NCBI GenBank assembly: GCA_001599595.1
Contig: BCHH01000002.1
Coordinates: forward strand, 4,085,546 to 4,149,545
From: Beverwykella pulmonaria
Lineage: Eukaryota > Ascomycota > Dothideomycetes > Pleosporales > Melanommataceae
Reading direction: 5' to 3'
Length of the DNA: 64,000 nt
Both the position numbers and the translations under genes were made by a program. Positions 9,767 through 21,635 of this stretch are shown here, one piece after another (positions within the stretch are counted from its first letter, which is position 1; each line of letters begins with the position of its first letter). The notes beneath the pieces are model-generated. The model saw only the letters and a program-made list of their open reading frames with translations, was not told the DNA's origin and searched no databases.

Positions 9767-12180
9767 GGCGAAGCCTTAAGGGCCAGCACTCTATAGCCCA
9801 GAGTCGTGATGACGCGCCCTTGTCAAATGGCGATGCGTGGAGACGGGGTTCGATAATGCAGCAGGAGTAAGCCGCATCTATTGCAGTTTATCCCATGCAG
9901 GTGCGTTGGAGGATATGGAGGATGTATATATATCGGAAAGAGGGGAGGGGAAAGTACTCGAGAAGATTCGTTCAGGGCGTGGACGATATATCTGGGAAGG
10001 AGGGGCGCTTGTTAGCACGCTCCAGCCTTGTGGACACGAATGAAGCAGACACCTTGCGCTTGCAAAGGCGAGCGACGGACCAGATCGCAGCTAGTGGAGA
10101 AGGAACAGATAGGATGCAGGTCGACTTTGCGCAAGGTGGTTTGACTGGGGACAGTAAATGGAAGCTTTCCACATGCAGACGCTGGAATACATCGACCCGC
10201 CTGCCGGGAGAGCTGGAGGGCGCTGCTGCACAAGCGTCCAAGGTTTGCGGTTGCGTCATAGACGCCAAGGAACGTCATCGCCCGGGCTAAAAAAAGCCAC
10301 CCGTCTCACGGGTGCATCACGTGACGCGACCGCAGAACATCGAAGTGCGCTCCAAACTCTCCATGGTCACCGCTATCCGCGAGCAAGTAGCTAAGATCGC
10401 CGGGCTGAGCAAATCACCTTCTGGGGAGCACAAGAGGTTGGTTGTGGTGTGCCCAAGTTGATCTTTTGCTCTTTTGACGAGGCTGCGTGGACGCCCTGCT
10501 ACTGGAAGGCGAAGTACCGGTAAGTGCACCCGTTGCAACGACTATTTTTCGTGGCGCACGACTCCACGCTACGACCCAAAAGTGTGTATTCACATGCTTG
10601 CCAACGCCCTGACAACCAGCAACGCGTGGTCCGACACCCTTACAACAGCGGGCGTGTTTCCACGCGGCTCTGCTCTTTTGTTTCATGGCCTTTGTTTCGG
10701 TGAGCAGGCCTTCATGGGCCAAAGCCGATAGCTGCTGGCCTGAGTCGCCGCACGGCCGCGCCGGTGCTCACCGCTGGCGAATCGCGAAAGCAAAGACATG
10801 GTGGTTTCGGCGAAGCAGGGACAGCCTCTCCTCGCCCTGGTCCGCGCCGCCGCCCACCACAGCAGACAGAGAGCGGAGAAAGGGAGCATGGACAGACGCG
10901 CGACCACCTGCCGCGGCTCGCCGTGGCCTGAGGTCCTGTGGCGGTTACACACCGTACACGACTGTGGCCTGAGGGTCGTGTTGCCCTACGATCCATCGAA
11001 TTATTGTGAGACGCGAGGAGTGAGAGCTGGCGCAGGCGGAATGGGATGCAGATGCATGCAGCGCGTCTGTTTTTGCGTGCTTGTGTGTTGCTGACGCTCC
11101 TGGTGAGGAAAGCAGACGACCGACTTAGTAGCAGCATGATGATGACCACGGCTGCAGATGGAACTTCTGCAGATAGATGAGCAGCACCGTGTGGTGGTGC
11201 AGCGTCAGACAGCTATTTCGAGCCGACACCTGCCCGCGAGCAGCCTCTTCTGGCCGCCCTGCCTCGCCTGGGGGCCTTCTCGTCGCTGCGTCACGGTATG
11301 CTGCTGCTGTTGTTGTCGCTATGGCGGGCCCTGTGGGCGTTATGATTGCACGGGGCGCTCGCTATGCCGTGACTTGGCAGTGCAGTGCAGGTGGGCGGTT
11401 GTGTCGGCGATGAGTGTTCTGGCTGGTGTGTTTGATCCCCCTGTTAGTCAGGTTTCAAATCGTGGCTGATGGCCGCTGATTGGCGTTTCCGCCAGACGGC
11501 TGACCGCGACATGTCCCCAAGACCTCGCACCCTCCTCTCCTTCTGAGCGTCCTGAACCCGCAAACCTCTTCCTCTCGCGCTGCCCTGCCCGTGTTTTTGT
11601 TTCGACCGTGGTGAGACCGCTGCTTGTTTCTTCCCACTCTTTAGGCTTTGCCGCCACCCACCTCAGGGGGTTTCTGCAGCGCGTTAATAAAGGGAAATCG
11701 CCCGCCACAGCCGTGAAAGGCACAACGTTTGAAAGTGCCCGACCGCCGAACTCAACGCTCAACCCCGTACGCCGTTACCCTTCAACACACTCTTCACGAC
11801 GACTCCTATCTGCGCCGCATCGCCCGTCCCGTTCGTTTTCGCGTACCTACTGCGGGCCCCGGCTCGGTATACAGCACACGCCAGCCTTTAGCAGCGGCTG
11901 CCCACACCCAGTTTCGTGCTACCTCTCTACCACTGCACCTCGCCGGCACTCGAGGTCTCTCCTGTCCTATACCGCCACGTCCGTAGAAACAGAACCCACC
12001 CCATCCGCTGCCGATTGTAATATCTTTACCGCCATCATCCCCACCATGTGTATCTGATACGACTCCGCTGGATCCGATACCGAAAGAGTAGAAGCAAAAG
12101 CGCCCATTAACACGTCTGCCCAGGCACAACCACTGTCAAGGAGCCGTGTGTAGCCATTTGGAATTGGTTGTAGATTGGAC
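9767..12180. other. Long divergent intergenic region upstream of STE11
   Basis: About 2.4 kb separate the divergent DUF7514 and STE11 start codons. Nothing in it looks like a conserved coding exon. The many small ORFs differ in every frame and have GC-rich random composition. The 600 bases before STE11 are pyrimidine-rich and probably form a long 5' leader with short upstream ORFs, a layout common for fungal signalling genes. The palindromic E-box TCACGTGA at 10317-10324 is listed separately. Confidence 0.5.
10317..10324. promoter_or_regulatory. Palindromic E-box TCACGTGA
   Basis: An 8-bp palindrome matching bHLH (Cbf1-like) binding sites, in the STE11/DUF7514 intergenic region and next to a small CCCGT..ACGGG inverted repeat. 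Function is not shown. Confidence 0.35.
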
Positions 12181-15100
12181 ATGGCAATGCTCGCCTCGAA
12201 GTCGCCCTACCCAACGCCTTCGCTGGGCGGAGGATCGTCTTCACAGTCATCATCCCAGTACAACGCGGGCATGTCTGGATACCGGAATCATACTTCGGCC
12301 GCCCGAGCCGACCATGCTTTCTTTGCTTCGCCAACCGACTTGGAGTTCTCCGAGGCATACGATGCCCCAGACGCAGTCAGGTATGCCGCTCTTCCTTGCA
12401 GCTAGTCGGATTTCTCGTGCTAACTCATCCAGGCACTGGGACGAGAAAAAGGTTGGTGAATGGCTAAAACGCATCAACTGTGCCCAATATGTCGATCTGT
12501 TCAAAGGTACGTCGGTTGCACCTCATTTCCATCCTACGCTGACCTCGCCAGATAACCACATCAACGGTGAGAACCTCATGGAGATGGACCAAATCCATCT
12601 CAAAGACATGGGCATCAAGAAGGTCGGGGACCGTGTTCGTATCGGCTCGCAAGCAAAGCAGCTTCGCAACAAAGAATTTAAGAAGGCATCGAAACGGATT
12701 TCAAATAGGGTAAGCAAGCTTGCTCGTGCCACGCACCCCGCTGGCAGCTGGCTGACATGTTCTGCAGCAATCGCTCGCCATATTGGATACCGCAGCATAC
12801 ACCCCGCCATCGTCGGGGTCTCCACGACCTCTACCTTCTGCTCGCTCCATTGCGACTAGCTCAAGGTCCGAGAAACGCCTGTCTAGGCACATCACTGGCG
12901 ACTATACATCAGCACTTCAGTACGACGCCAGGTCACCAGCCAGGCCCAGCTCACCCCTTGTGGACCAAGAAAACCGCACCCTACGGTCTCAGCACTACAC
13001 AGGCATGAGCAGCCCCAAAAATGTCGTCAAGAAGGAGTTTACCTCCTCGTATGGCACCCATCCTCTGAGTGCTTCTAGCACTTCTGCCAATACATCCACT
13101 CGTTTCGGACCGAACCAACGAACGCCCGCTGAGACCCCCAAGACGGCCCGATTCGCTGGACATGTTCGTAGCACTCCCAGCTTCGATCTGGCCACAAACA
13201 GTGCCATCCTCCCGCCAGACAAAGCCTTGATCCGAGTCATTTACGACATGGGGCAGTCATCCGTTGTGAACGTTGAAGGCTGCAAAACTGCAGAAGAAAT
13301 CATGCTCAAGACGTTGAGCAAGGGTCGACTGAACGAAGCTCATGTAAAGAACTACTGCTTCTACGTGCTGGACGGATCGGAACCCACTCCAGCCTTGTGT
13401 CGCCGCTTGAGTGAGAATGAACTCGTTCGTCTCTGCAACGACTCCACTCGCCACGAGAGAGGAAGACTTATCCTCCGCAAGATTCATACCGGAGAACCGG
13501 AAGTGGACCAACTCAAGACGGCCGCCGGCATATACCAACAGCAAAATCTTCAGCAGAATCAGACTGTCTTCCTACCCTCCAGTAATAGGAGCCAGCTCAA
13601 GATTCAGCAGATTACCGGCGAATCGCTCGCTGCTGTCAGTTACCCTCTCTCCCCTACCTCCGCAAGAGAGAGGGCACAACACATCCACTCGACCGCCCAA
13701 GACTTGGAGGGACCCGCGAAATCACCGATTTATGCTGCGCGGGCTCGTAAGCTCAAACAATTCTATGGCGCTCGACCCCCGAGTGAGCTCATCACTTCGG
13801 ATCTTACTTCCTACTTCCCAGATGTGGAGAAGGATGAGATCGACAAGACTATTCGTATGTCTGTTCGAAGGTCTAATCGCCTCAGCCGAGCAGCCTCACG
13901 CCTATCTATGGCTTCCAACTTCAGCGTTGCCTCCAGTCTTCGTGATGCTCCTCCTCTACCATCTATCGCCGACAGTTGGCTCCAAGGCGGTTCTCAGGCC
14001 CGACCTCTTCGTCCACTATCAGTAATGAGACTTGGTCTACCCTCACAGTCTAGCTACCGAGACTCAGTTGCCTCTTCAGTTTTGGAACCACTCGAAGAAG
14101 AATCGCCACTGGAACCGAACAGGAAGTCATATGTGTCGTTTGGCGGCGAGAGTGGATCTGACACTCTTGCAGTCACTGACCCTGAAGGACAGACAACCCT
14201 TCAGTCCTACTTCAATGACGACGGCAGCAGTCTGGCAGGTAGCAGCGCTGGCAACACTGAGAATGGCGACTCGCTCAACAAGCGCCTATCCCAGGCCATT
14301 GCCGAGGACGGTGAAGAATACGACGACGAGCTCACGGACTACCTTGAGCAGGACTCGTGGGAGAATGTCAAGTACATGAAGGGAGCCCTGATCGGCCAAG
14401 GTTCTTTTGGCAGTGTCTACTTGGCACTTCACGCCGTGACGGGTGAACTCATGGCGGTCAAGCAAGTCGAAGTCCCATCGGCGTCAGCTCATATGGACCA
14501 AAGGAAGACGAACATGGTCGAGGCACTGAAGCACGAGATTGGTCTTCTCCGCGACCTAAAGCATAAGAACATTGTGCAGTATCTGGGATCCAATTCAGAC
14601 GACAAACACTTGAACATTTTCCTCGAATACGTTCCCGGAGGATCCGTCGCCACAATGTTGATCAACTACGGTCCGTTGGGTGAATCTCTTATCCAGAACT
14701 TCGTTCGCCAGATCCTCACAGGTCTCGTGTATCTTCACTCCAGAGACATCATCCACCGAGATATCAAGGGCGCCAACATTCTCGTCGACAACAAGGGCTC
14801 TGTCAAGATCTCCGATTTTGGTATCTCGAAACGTGTCGAGGCATCAACACTGCTCAGCGGGCCCGGTGGCGGCAAGAAGGGTGCCCAGCGAGTTTCTCTT
14901 CAGGGCTCTGTGTTCTGGATGGCGCCTGAGGTCGTTCGCCAGACCGCGTACACTCGCAAAGCCGACATCTGGTCTCTCGGCTGCCTCATCGTCGAAATGT
15001 TCACCGGAAGCCACCCGCATCCCAACTGCACACAACTCCAAGCAATCTTCAAGATCGGTGGTCCTGGCGACGCCAGCCCGACAGTTCCAGAGAACGCTGG

Positions 15101-15206
15101 CGACGACGCTCGAGCGTTCTTGGCGCAGACCTTCCTAATCGACCACGAGAAACGTCCCAGTGCGGATGATCTCTTGGCCAGTCCATTCTGTACGAATCAG
15201 GGTTAA
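12181..15206 (+). CDS. STE11: MAPKKK Ste11 (SAM-RA-kinase)
   Basis: Top-tier kinase of the pheromone/filamentation MAPK cascade (Ste11 / SteC / Byr2), which phosphorylates a Ste7-type MAPKK and is held by a Ste50-type adaptor. Four exons, 12181-12380, 12433-12506, 12552-12709 and 12768-15206, give 956 residues. An N-terminal Ser-rich stretch precedes a SAM domain at about 67-130 (HWDEKKVGEWLKRINCAQY...). A Ras-association-like domain lies at about 297-385 (ALIRVIYDMGQSS...). A conserved block RKLKQFYGARPPSELITSDL follows. The kinase domain starts near residue 675: glycine loop GQGSFGSVYL, catalytic IIHRDIKGANIL, SDFGISK, and GSVFWMAPEVV. All catalytic residues are present. The stop is followed by an intergenic stretch. 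Confidence 0.95.
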
Positions 15207-16237
15207 ATCTATTCGCACCTCTATTTTTTCGTATCCTTTTCATATTTTTATATCGGTCCAACGCACCGTAATGGTTTTCAATGTGGCATGACAACGGCAT
15301 ATAGCATGGAAGGTCATGATGGAGGGATATAGGAAAAGGGAATATGGTCTCATTTGGCGGCTTTCCATCTTCTCGTCCTAGTTTCTCTTCTCGTTTCTCT
15401 TCTTCGTTTTTTTTTCGAATGATTGTAATTGTACGGATACCATTTGAAAGCCTCCTGTTCCGCGACCCGCAGTGCGGCACTTTTCGCTTCCTTCAACCTA
15501 TTGGCGCAAGTATCTAAGGGGTTCGGATCTATTGTATCATATCTATGGAATATAGTGAAGACTTGGAAAGCACCTACACCAACCCTTTCGCCTTCGTAAC
15601 CATCGTGACGTGCGGTTGACAGGCTGTGATTCGAATGTTTGACGTTTGGATTGGGTGTGAAGCAACTGACAGCTTAGCGCGGCCCTAGACGTGTAGTGGC
15701 TGAAGCTTCTCCCAGCTTCCTGCCACACCTGAACGGCACGACTGTCTCAGCTAAGTCGAGTCAACACTTTGTACAGCTCCTGCAGTATCCGACAGCTCCA
15801 TGTCGAGAATCTATCCGCACCACCGGTACGCTGACCCTAGCGGAAGTCTACCCCACACGGTCCGTGATACGCCCAACGGGCCTTCCCCGCGCAATGAGGG
15901 GCAGTGTTTGATACCGTTTGGGAAGCCCCAAAAGCGCAGGGCCGAGGTACATGGAGCTAGGAGTAGTGGATTGCAGCGAGCTGCCTGTATTATTGGGTGG
16001 AAGGTCTCTGTGTGAGCAGAAATAGTAAGTAATAGAGGGGGCAGCACCCCTGGGGTGGGGTATATGTAAATATTGTTAACTTCCGTCATTGACTACCTTG
16101 ATTCCTTCTCCTTTCTCTTCTTTCCTAAAAGTCTCTCGAACAGAAAATCTCCAGTTCATAATCAGTATCTTCCTCGTCTGAATATCAATCCCGTCTCCCT
16201 CTACATTTCTTCTACACAACATTAAAATCTTGAAAAC
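15207..16237. other. Intergenic region, STE11 to ADH
   Basis: About 1 kb between two plus-strand genes. The last 150 bases before the dehydrogenase are a CT-rich leader. I see no gene, repeat or RNA in it. Confidence 0.55.
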
Positions 16238-17435
16238 ATGGCTTCCACCGAGCTCCCAAAGAAATACAAGGCCATCGTGTATGACAAGCCTGGATCGATT
16301 TCTACAAAAGTCGAGGAACTGGACATGCCCGAGCCCGGTCCAGGAGAGGTCCTCATCAACCTGTACGTAACCTCCCACTGCCCACACACATGCACTAAAT
16401 CCCAACCAGAACCCACTCCGGCGTCTGCCACTCCGATATGGGCGTCATGATGAACACGTGGTCCATGCTTCCGGCGCCTACACAAGCTGGACAGGTGGGA
16501 GGCCACGAGGGTGTAGGCAAGATCGTGAAGATGGGGCCTGGAACTGAGAACGCGGCGGTCAAGATAGGAGATCGGGTGGGGATCAAGTGGATGGCGGGGA
16601 TTTGTGAGAGCTGTGAGGCGTGTCGAGCGGGTATGGATGCAAATTGCTTCAGTGGGGTGAGTTGAGAGCTGGTTGGGGATGGGGAGAAGTCGGGGACGAT
16701 GATGGCTGACTGTGAATTGTGCAGAAAATCTCGGGTTACTATACACCTGGAACCTTCCAGCAATATGTGCTCTCCCCGGCGAACTACGTAACCCCCATCC
16801 CCGACGGTCTTGACTCCGCAGCCGCAGCCCCACTCCTCTGCGCGGGTGTAACCGTCTACTCGGCCCTCCGCAAGTCCAACACCCAATCTGGCGGATGGGT
16901 CGTGATCCTTGGTGCGGGAGGTGGTCTGGGCCATCTCGCAGTCCAGTTTTCCTCCAAGGGCATCGGCCACCGCGTCATCGGCATCGATCACTCGTCGAAG
17001 AAGGATATTGTGCTTGAGAGCGGTGCAGAGCATTTCATCCCCATCGACGGCACAGACTCTATCCCCGATGCCGTCAAGGCAGTCACCAACGGCCTGGGCG
17101 CACACGCCGTCCTCGTTCTCACTGCCAACAACGGCGCCTACGGCTCGTCTTTAGACCTGCTCCGTTTCGGAGGACGGGTGGTGTGCGTAGGTATTCCCGA
17201 GGGAGATCCTGTGCCAATCAAGAGCGCGATTCCACAGAATATGGTGGCAAAGGCGCTGCAGATTGTTGGTGTGGCAGTCGGCGATAGGAAGGAGGCGATT
17301 GAAGCGCTGGACTTTGCGGCTAGGGGCGTCGTCAAGACACATTTTAGGACAGAGAAGATGGACAAATTGACGGATGTGTTCCAGGAGATGTTTGAGGGGA
17401 AGCTGAAAGGGAGGGTTGTGCTGGATTTGCAGTAG
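16238..17435 (+). CDS. Zinc-dependent alcohol dehydrogenase (NAD type)
   Basis: Medium-chain dehydrogenase/reductase that interconverts alcohols and aldehydes, probably cytosolic. Three exons, 16238-16362, 16410-16656 and 16725-17435, give 360 residues. Catalytic zinc ligands are visible: C48 in THSGVCHSD and H74-E75 in GGHEGVG. The structural zinc lobe has Cys at 107, 110, 113 and 121. The Rossmann motif is GAGGGLGHLAV, and the acidic residue in VIGIDHSSKK after the second strand suggests NAD(H) over NADP(H). It resembles yeast Adh1-type enzymes, but the substrate cannot be told from sequence. All splice junctions keep frame and restore INLTHSGVC and FSGKISGYY. Confidence 0.93.
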
Positions 17436-17921
17436 ATACTGGGAAGGGTGACAATGGTGTGTATGTGTAGGATGAATGAGAACTTGTAAACCAAGAGATG
17501 AATATCAACTTGACATGTGCTGTCCTGTCAACCCTCGAAGTGTTGACTATGGGAGTCAATAACTATGCGAATGCTCCAATGCCCTCTACAAGACGTTGTC
17601 TGCTATTGCATGAGATCAGAGGGTAGAGGGAATTCTTTCTAGAGCATACTTCCCTTCTGGTCGATGCAAGAGCGTGTTTCCACCATACCGTAGAGTGTGA
17701 ACAGAAGGCGGAGATGCCCGACGGAGAGCACAACGCGTGGGGTGACCGCGCACAGACGCCCGCAACTCATGGCCTTATCGGTCGCGTCCCCTCGTTAAAC
17801 ATGTCATGCCATCGCTCTGCCCAGGAACGCACCGGCACCGTTGATCCTCGCATATGGTGCCGTTGCTCCTATCTCCTCCTCGAGCCATGCCTCCTCCCTC
17901 TCCTCCTCCAATCTACCGACT
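17436..17921. other. Intergenic region
   Basis: About 0.5 kb between two plus-strand genes. An in-frame upward extension of the next gene exists (codon at 17841), but the mitochondrial-type presequence starts neatly at the ATG at 17922. Nothing else seen. Confidence 0.5.
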
Positions 17922-19696
17922 ATGGCAAGCAGGATCCAGTCTGCGTTGCGTCTCGCAGCGCGCAAACCGTACCCCGCATTGAAGCTCCAAGCTCAATGCC
18001 AGCGAAGCTTTTCGGTGTCCGCAAGATGGCGGCTGCATACCAAGGAGATGAATGAGGAGGTGTTGGCGGGGCTGAAGGTCAATCAGAAGAGGTTGATGGA
18101 GGATATACATTATACATCTAAATGGGGTACTGGGGAACGGTGGGGAGAGTACGTCCACCTCCATCCCATATCCCGTTTTCTCTTTCCCCCCAATCCCCAG
18201 CTAACATGCCTCTCCGAATGCAGTGCCCCCACCGAAACAGGTATGTCGCGCCTCGCGCTCTCGGACGCGGATAAAGAGGCTCGAGACTGGTTCGTCGAGA
18301 CCACGAAGGCGCTCGGCTGCCACACCACCGTCGATTCTATGGGCAATATCTTTGCTGTTAGGCCGGGGATTAGGAATGATAAACCGCCAACGTTTGTGGG
18401 CAGTCATTTGGATACGCAGCCAAAGGGGGGGAGGTATGATGGAATACTTGGTGTCACCGCGGGGGTGGAGATGTTGAAGGTGTTGGCTGATAACTGGGTT
18501 GAGACGGAATACCCGGTGGGAGTAGTGAACTGGACAAAGTAAGGATATTTCTGTTCTGTTAGACACTCAGAGGATTGGTTCTATAAGGGAGAAAAATTAG
18601 CCGCTATCCAGCGTGACTGGACGGTGTTGTATCTGTTGGGAGGGGTTTTACGTTGGAAGTTCCATCCTCTTGACCATGTAGTCAAATGCGGCTGGAGTCC
18701 AAATTATTAGAGTTGGTTGCTAACTGGAAGCTCTGCAGCGAGGAGGGCGCGCGTTTCCCCCTCTCGATGGTCTCGTCTGGCGTGTGGGCAGGCTCAATTC
18801 CGCAAGAGACGGCATACAACACGCGCGAAGTGTACCCTGGCACAGCAACAGTGCTCTCCGAGCTCACCAGAATCGGTTACCTAGGTCAAACACCTGCTAG
18901 CTACGAGTCCACGCCCATGGCGGCGCACTTCGAGCTGCACATCGAACAAGGCCCCCTCCTCGAGATGTCCAACAAGAAAATCGGTGTAGTTAAGGGCGTA
19001 CAGGCCTACAAGTGGTTCACTGTGACGGTAAAAGGAAGAGATACCCACACCGGAACCACGGACCTAAAAAGTCGAGCCGACGCCCTCCTCGTAGCCGCGA
19101 AGATGATCCTACACTCGCACCGCCTGGCAACAGCAAACTCTGCCTTAGCCAGCACCGGCGTCCTGAACCTGAAGCCAGGCAGCACAAACACTGTCCCCGG
19201 AGAAGTAACATTCAGCCTCGACATCCGCGCACCCCAAGATTCCACCGTACAAAAAATGAAAGACCTCATCCTCAACGACTTCTCCGCCATCGCCGCCGGC
19301 ACAGACGTCCTCAGCTCCAATGCCGCCTGTACGGCCGGCCTCCCTTGCGCCGTCACTGTAACCGAAGACTTCGACTCGCCTGCCACCGTCTTCCACAGCG
19401 ACTGCATCGACTCGGTCTCCAAAGCTGCGCGCTCCGTTCTCGGTCCTGATTCCAACAGTCTGATCATGGAGATGACTTCGGGGGCAGGACATGATTCGGT
19501 GCACACAAGTAAAAGGTGTCCCACGAGCATGATTTTTGTGCCCTGTCGAGAGGGCATTAGTCATAATCCCGCGGAGTTTTGTAAGGAGGAGGACTGTGCG
19601 CTGGGGGCGCAAGTGCTGTTGCAAAGTGTGTTGAGGTTTGATCGGATGAGAGATGAGAGGCGCATCTCATGGAAGCAAGAACCTTATACCCTTTGA
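17922..19696 (+). CDS. M20-family beta-ureidopropionase / N-carbamoyl amino acid hydrolase
   Basis: Zn-dependent amidohydrolase of the family that includes yeast Pyd3 beta-alanine synthase (last step of pyrimidine catabolism) and bacterial carbamoylases. Three exons, 17922-18148, 18224-18538 and 18739-19696, give 499 residues. Metal ligands are visible: GSHLDTQPKGGRYDG (His and Asp), NEEGARF (Glu, recreated by the second splice), FELHIEQGP (His) and, near the C-terminus, HNPAEF (His). GRDTHTGTT matches the dimerisation-domain loop. The N-terminus MASRIQSALRLAARKPYPAL is basic and amphipathic and followed by QRSFSVSARW, a good mitochondrial targeting peptide. Intron 2 (200 nt) is long for this window. 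The exact carbamoyl substrate is uncertain. Confidence 0.88.
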
Positions 19697-20170
19697 GTTT
19701 GTGAATGTTGCGGTTCGAAATACATGATGGATGCTCTCTCCGTACCAGCTACAGTAGCATACAAACAAAAAGAATTGCAATTTCCGCCTCTCCCCTGGAA
19801 TCGCTTGATAGTTCTCCATGACATGGTAGTTCGATCAGTAGTCTATAATTAGCGTGAGGCGTGGAATCTTAGCTTGGCCTTTCAGCTTTTAGCAAGAACA
19901 AGGCCAACTTCATCCATACCCAGGGGTAATACTACTTCACACCTCACCAATTGCTCTTATATTGCAGTGCTTTCTGCGATCCTCCTTGCAACCCTCCTCC
20001 ATTTGACCGTACATGCCCGAAACAGCTACACATCCGCCCCACCTTCCCCCGCACATCGACACCGACATTTGACATTCTCTTCCATTGACGCCGCGCCGCG
20101 CCTCCAATTTTTGCAACTTTCGCAACTAACTACCTCTCCACATCCTCTTCCCTCTCTACGACACCCTACA

Positions 20171-20797
20171 ATGACACATAACAACATGGCCAATAGCGAT
20201 GCAAACACACCCCTCTTCAGCTCCGACCTCATCTCCCCCGATGTCGCGGCGCAGCTCCCCGAAGGCTACAGCATGCGCCCATTGCAGCGCTCGGATTACG
20301 CGAATGGCTTTCTCGACGTGCTGAGAGTGTTGACGACGGTGGGGGATGTTACCGAGGAGGTATGATAGGCCATTTCCTATCCCAATCGCTCTTCCCCGAA
20401 ATGCCCGCTAGAGCCGTGCTGATATAAATAGCAATGGGACGAGCGTTACACATGGATGTCCGCACGCTCAGACTCATACTACCTCCTCTGCATCACGGAC
20501 GCCTCCGCCAAGATCGTTGGCACCGGCGCGCTCATCGTCGAGCGCAAGTTCATCCACAATCTCGGGCTGGTCGGACACATCGAGGATATTGCGGTAGCAA
20601 AGGACCAGCAGGGCAAGAAGTTGGGGTTGAGGATCATACAGGCGCTTGATTTTGTCGCCGAGAAGGTAGGGTGTTATAAGACGATTTTGGATTGTTCCGA
20701 GGCCAATGAGGGATTCTATGTGAAGTGTGGGTTTAAGAGAGCGGGGTTGGAGATGGCGCATTATTATGGGGGGCATAAGCCGAAGGGGGGACTGTAG
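20171..20797 (+). CDS. GNA1: Glucosamine 6-phosphate N-acetyltransferase
   Basis: GNAT-fold enzyme that acetylates glucosamine-6-phosphate with acetyl-CoA, an essential step to UDP-GlcNAc for chitin and glycans. Two exons, 20171-20359 and 20432-20797, give 184 residues. Landmarks are EGYSMRPLQRSDYANGFLDV, QWDERYTWM at the exon junction, VGTGALIVERKFIHN, the acetyl-CoA loop QQGKKLGLRI, and the C-terminal EGFYVKCGFKRAGLEMAHYY. The open frame runs on upstream to 19874 without a stop, but the only initiator there would be TTG and the sequence is unlike Gna1, so the ATG at 20171 (with a second at 20186) is taken. Confidence 0.97.
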
Positions 20798-21635
20798 GTG
20801 GTAGGATATCGAACGGGGGATTGCGAGAAGTGAGCTGGGGTGTGTTAGGCGGGAGATGTGCATTTGGAGGCGTTAATTACAAGAACAGGAACGTTTATTT
20901 GGACAACGGAGATGGATATAGAGACGCGATAGACCTGGTGTGGACGTGAATAACACAAATTATCCGTTTGAATGTTATTTTACCTCTTGAGGGTACGACT
21001 TCATGGCAACATTCACCGTAGCACGTGTCTCTCCACTGAAAATGGGGCCTTGGTAATTTCTCATGCTATCGACACCCTTTCCAACAATAAAGACAGTGAA
21101 CATTCTCTGCAAAGAATTTTTGCGTAATCCCACCTGCTACCTCAAGTCAACGAACGCCGAATTCTCAACTTTACATTTGCGCCCAAGATTTAACGCCCAA
21201 CTCGCTTCGTCAAGGTTCCTTTCAACCTTCAACAACAATCGATGTACAGGAAGTGTGACTTGACCCGCCACGAAACACCACAGCCTTCGTGTTCCACACA
21301 ATACCATAAAGTAGAGTCTAGCCTCTGCAGATATCCGGGATCTGCATCATCTGGCTACAACATGACTGCGAGGTGACTCACGATAATCCTGGTCTCGTCT
21401 CGCACTCTTGCGAGTCCACAGTGTTCTCCATCCTCAAAACCCATTCCCACGCAGCATAATCGTAATGACAACAGTGGCACAGTTTTTATGGTAGAGAAGC
21501 GTGCCCCAAGACACTCAACCTCAGAACTCCGAGTCGCATGCAGAAGACCCGCACAAGTTTCTCTTCCCAGAGCCGCAAGAGCTTTCAAATCATATTGAAG
21601 AGCAATTTTTCAACGCAAGCGACTGAGGCTCTCCT
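20798..21635. other. Intergenic region, GNA1 to TRM44
   Basis: About 0.8 kb with no supported gene. It presumably holds the GNA1 3' UTR and the TRM44 promoter. Confidence 0.55.

Noticed and set aside
16222..16833. 203-codon minus-strand ORF over the ADH gene
   Set aside because: Overlaps two ADH exons with well-supported zinc ligands on the plus strand.
19145..19624. Minus-strand ORF opposite the M20 hydrolase
   Set aside because: A shadow of a strongly conserved coding exon on the other strand.
19874..20170. In-frame 5' extension of GNA1 with a hydrophobic segment
   Set aside because: The first codon is TTG and no ATG lies in the extension. Gna1 proteins start near the chosen ATG.
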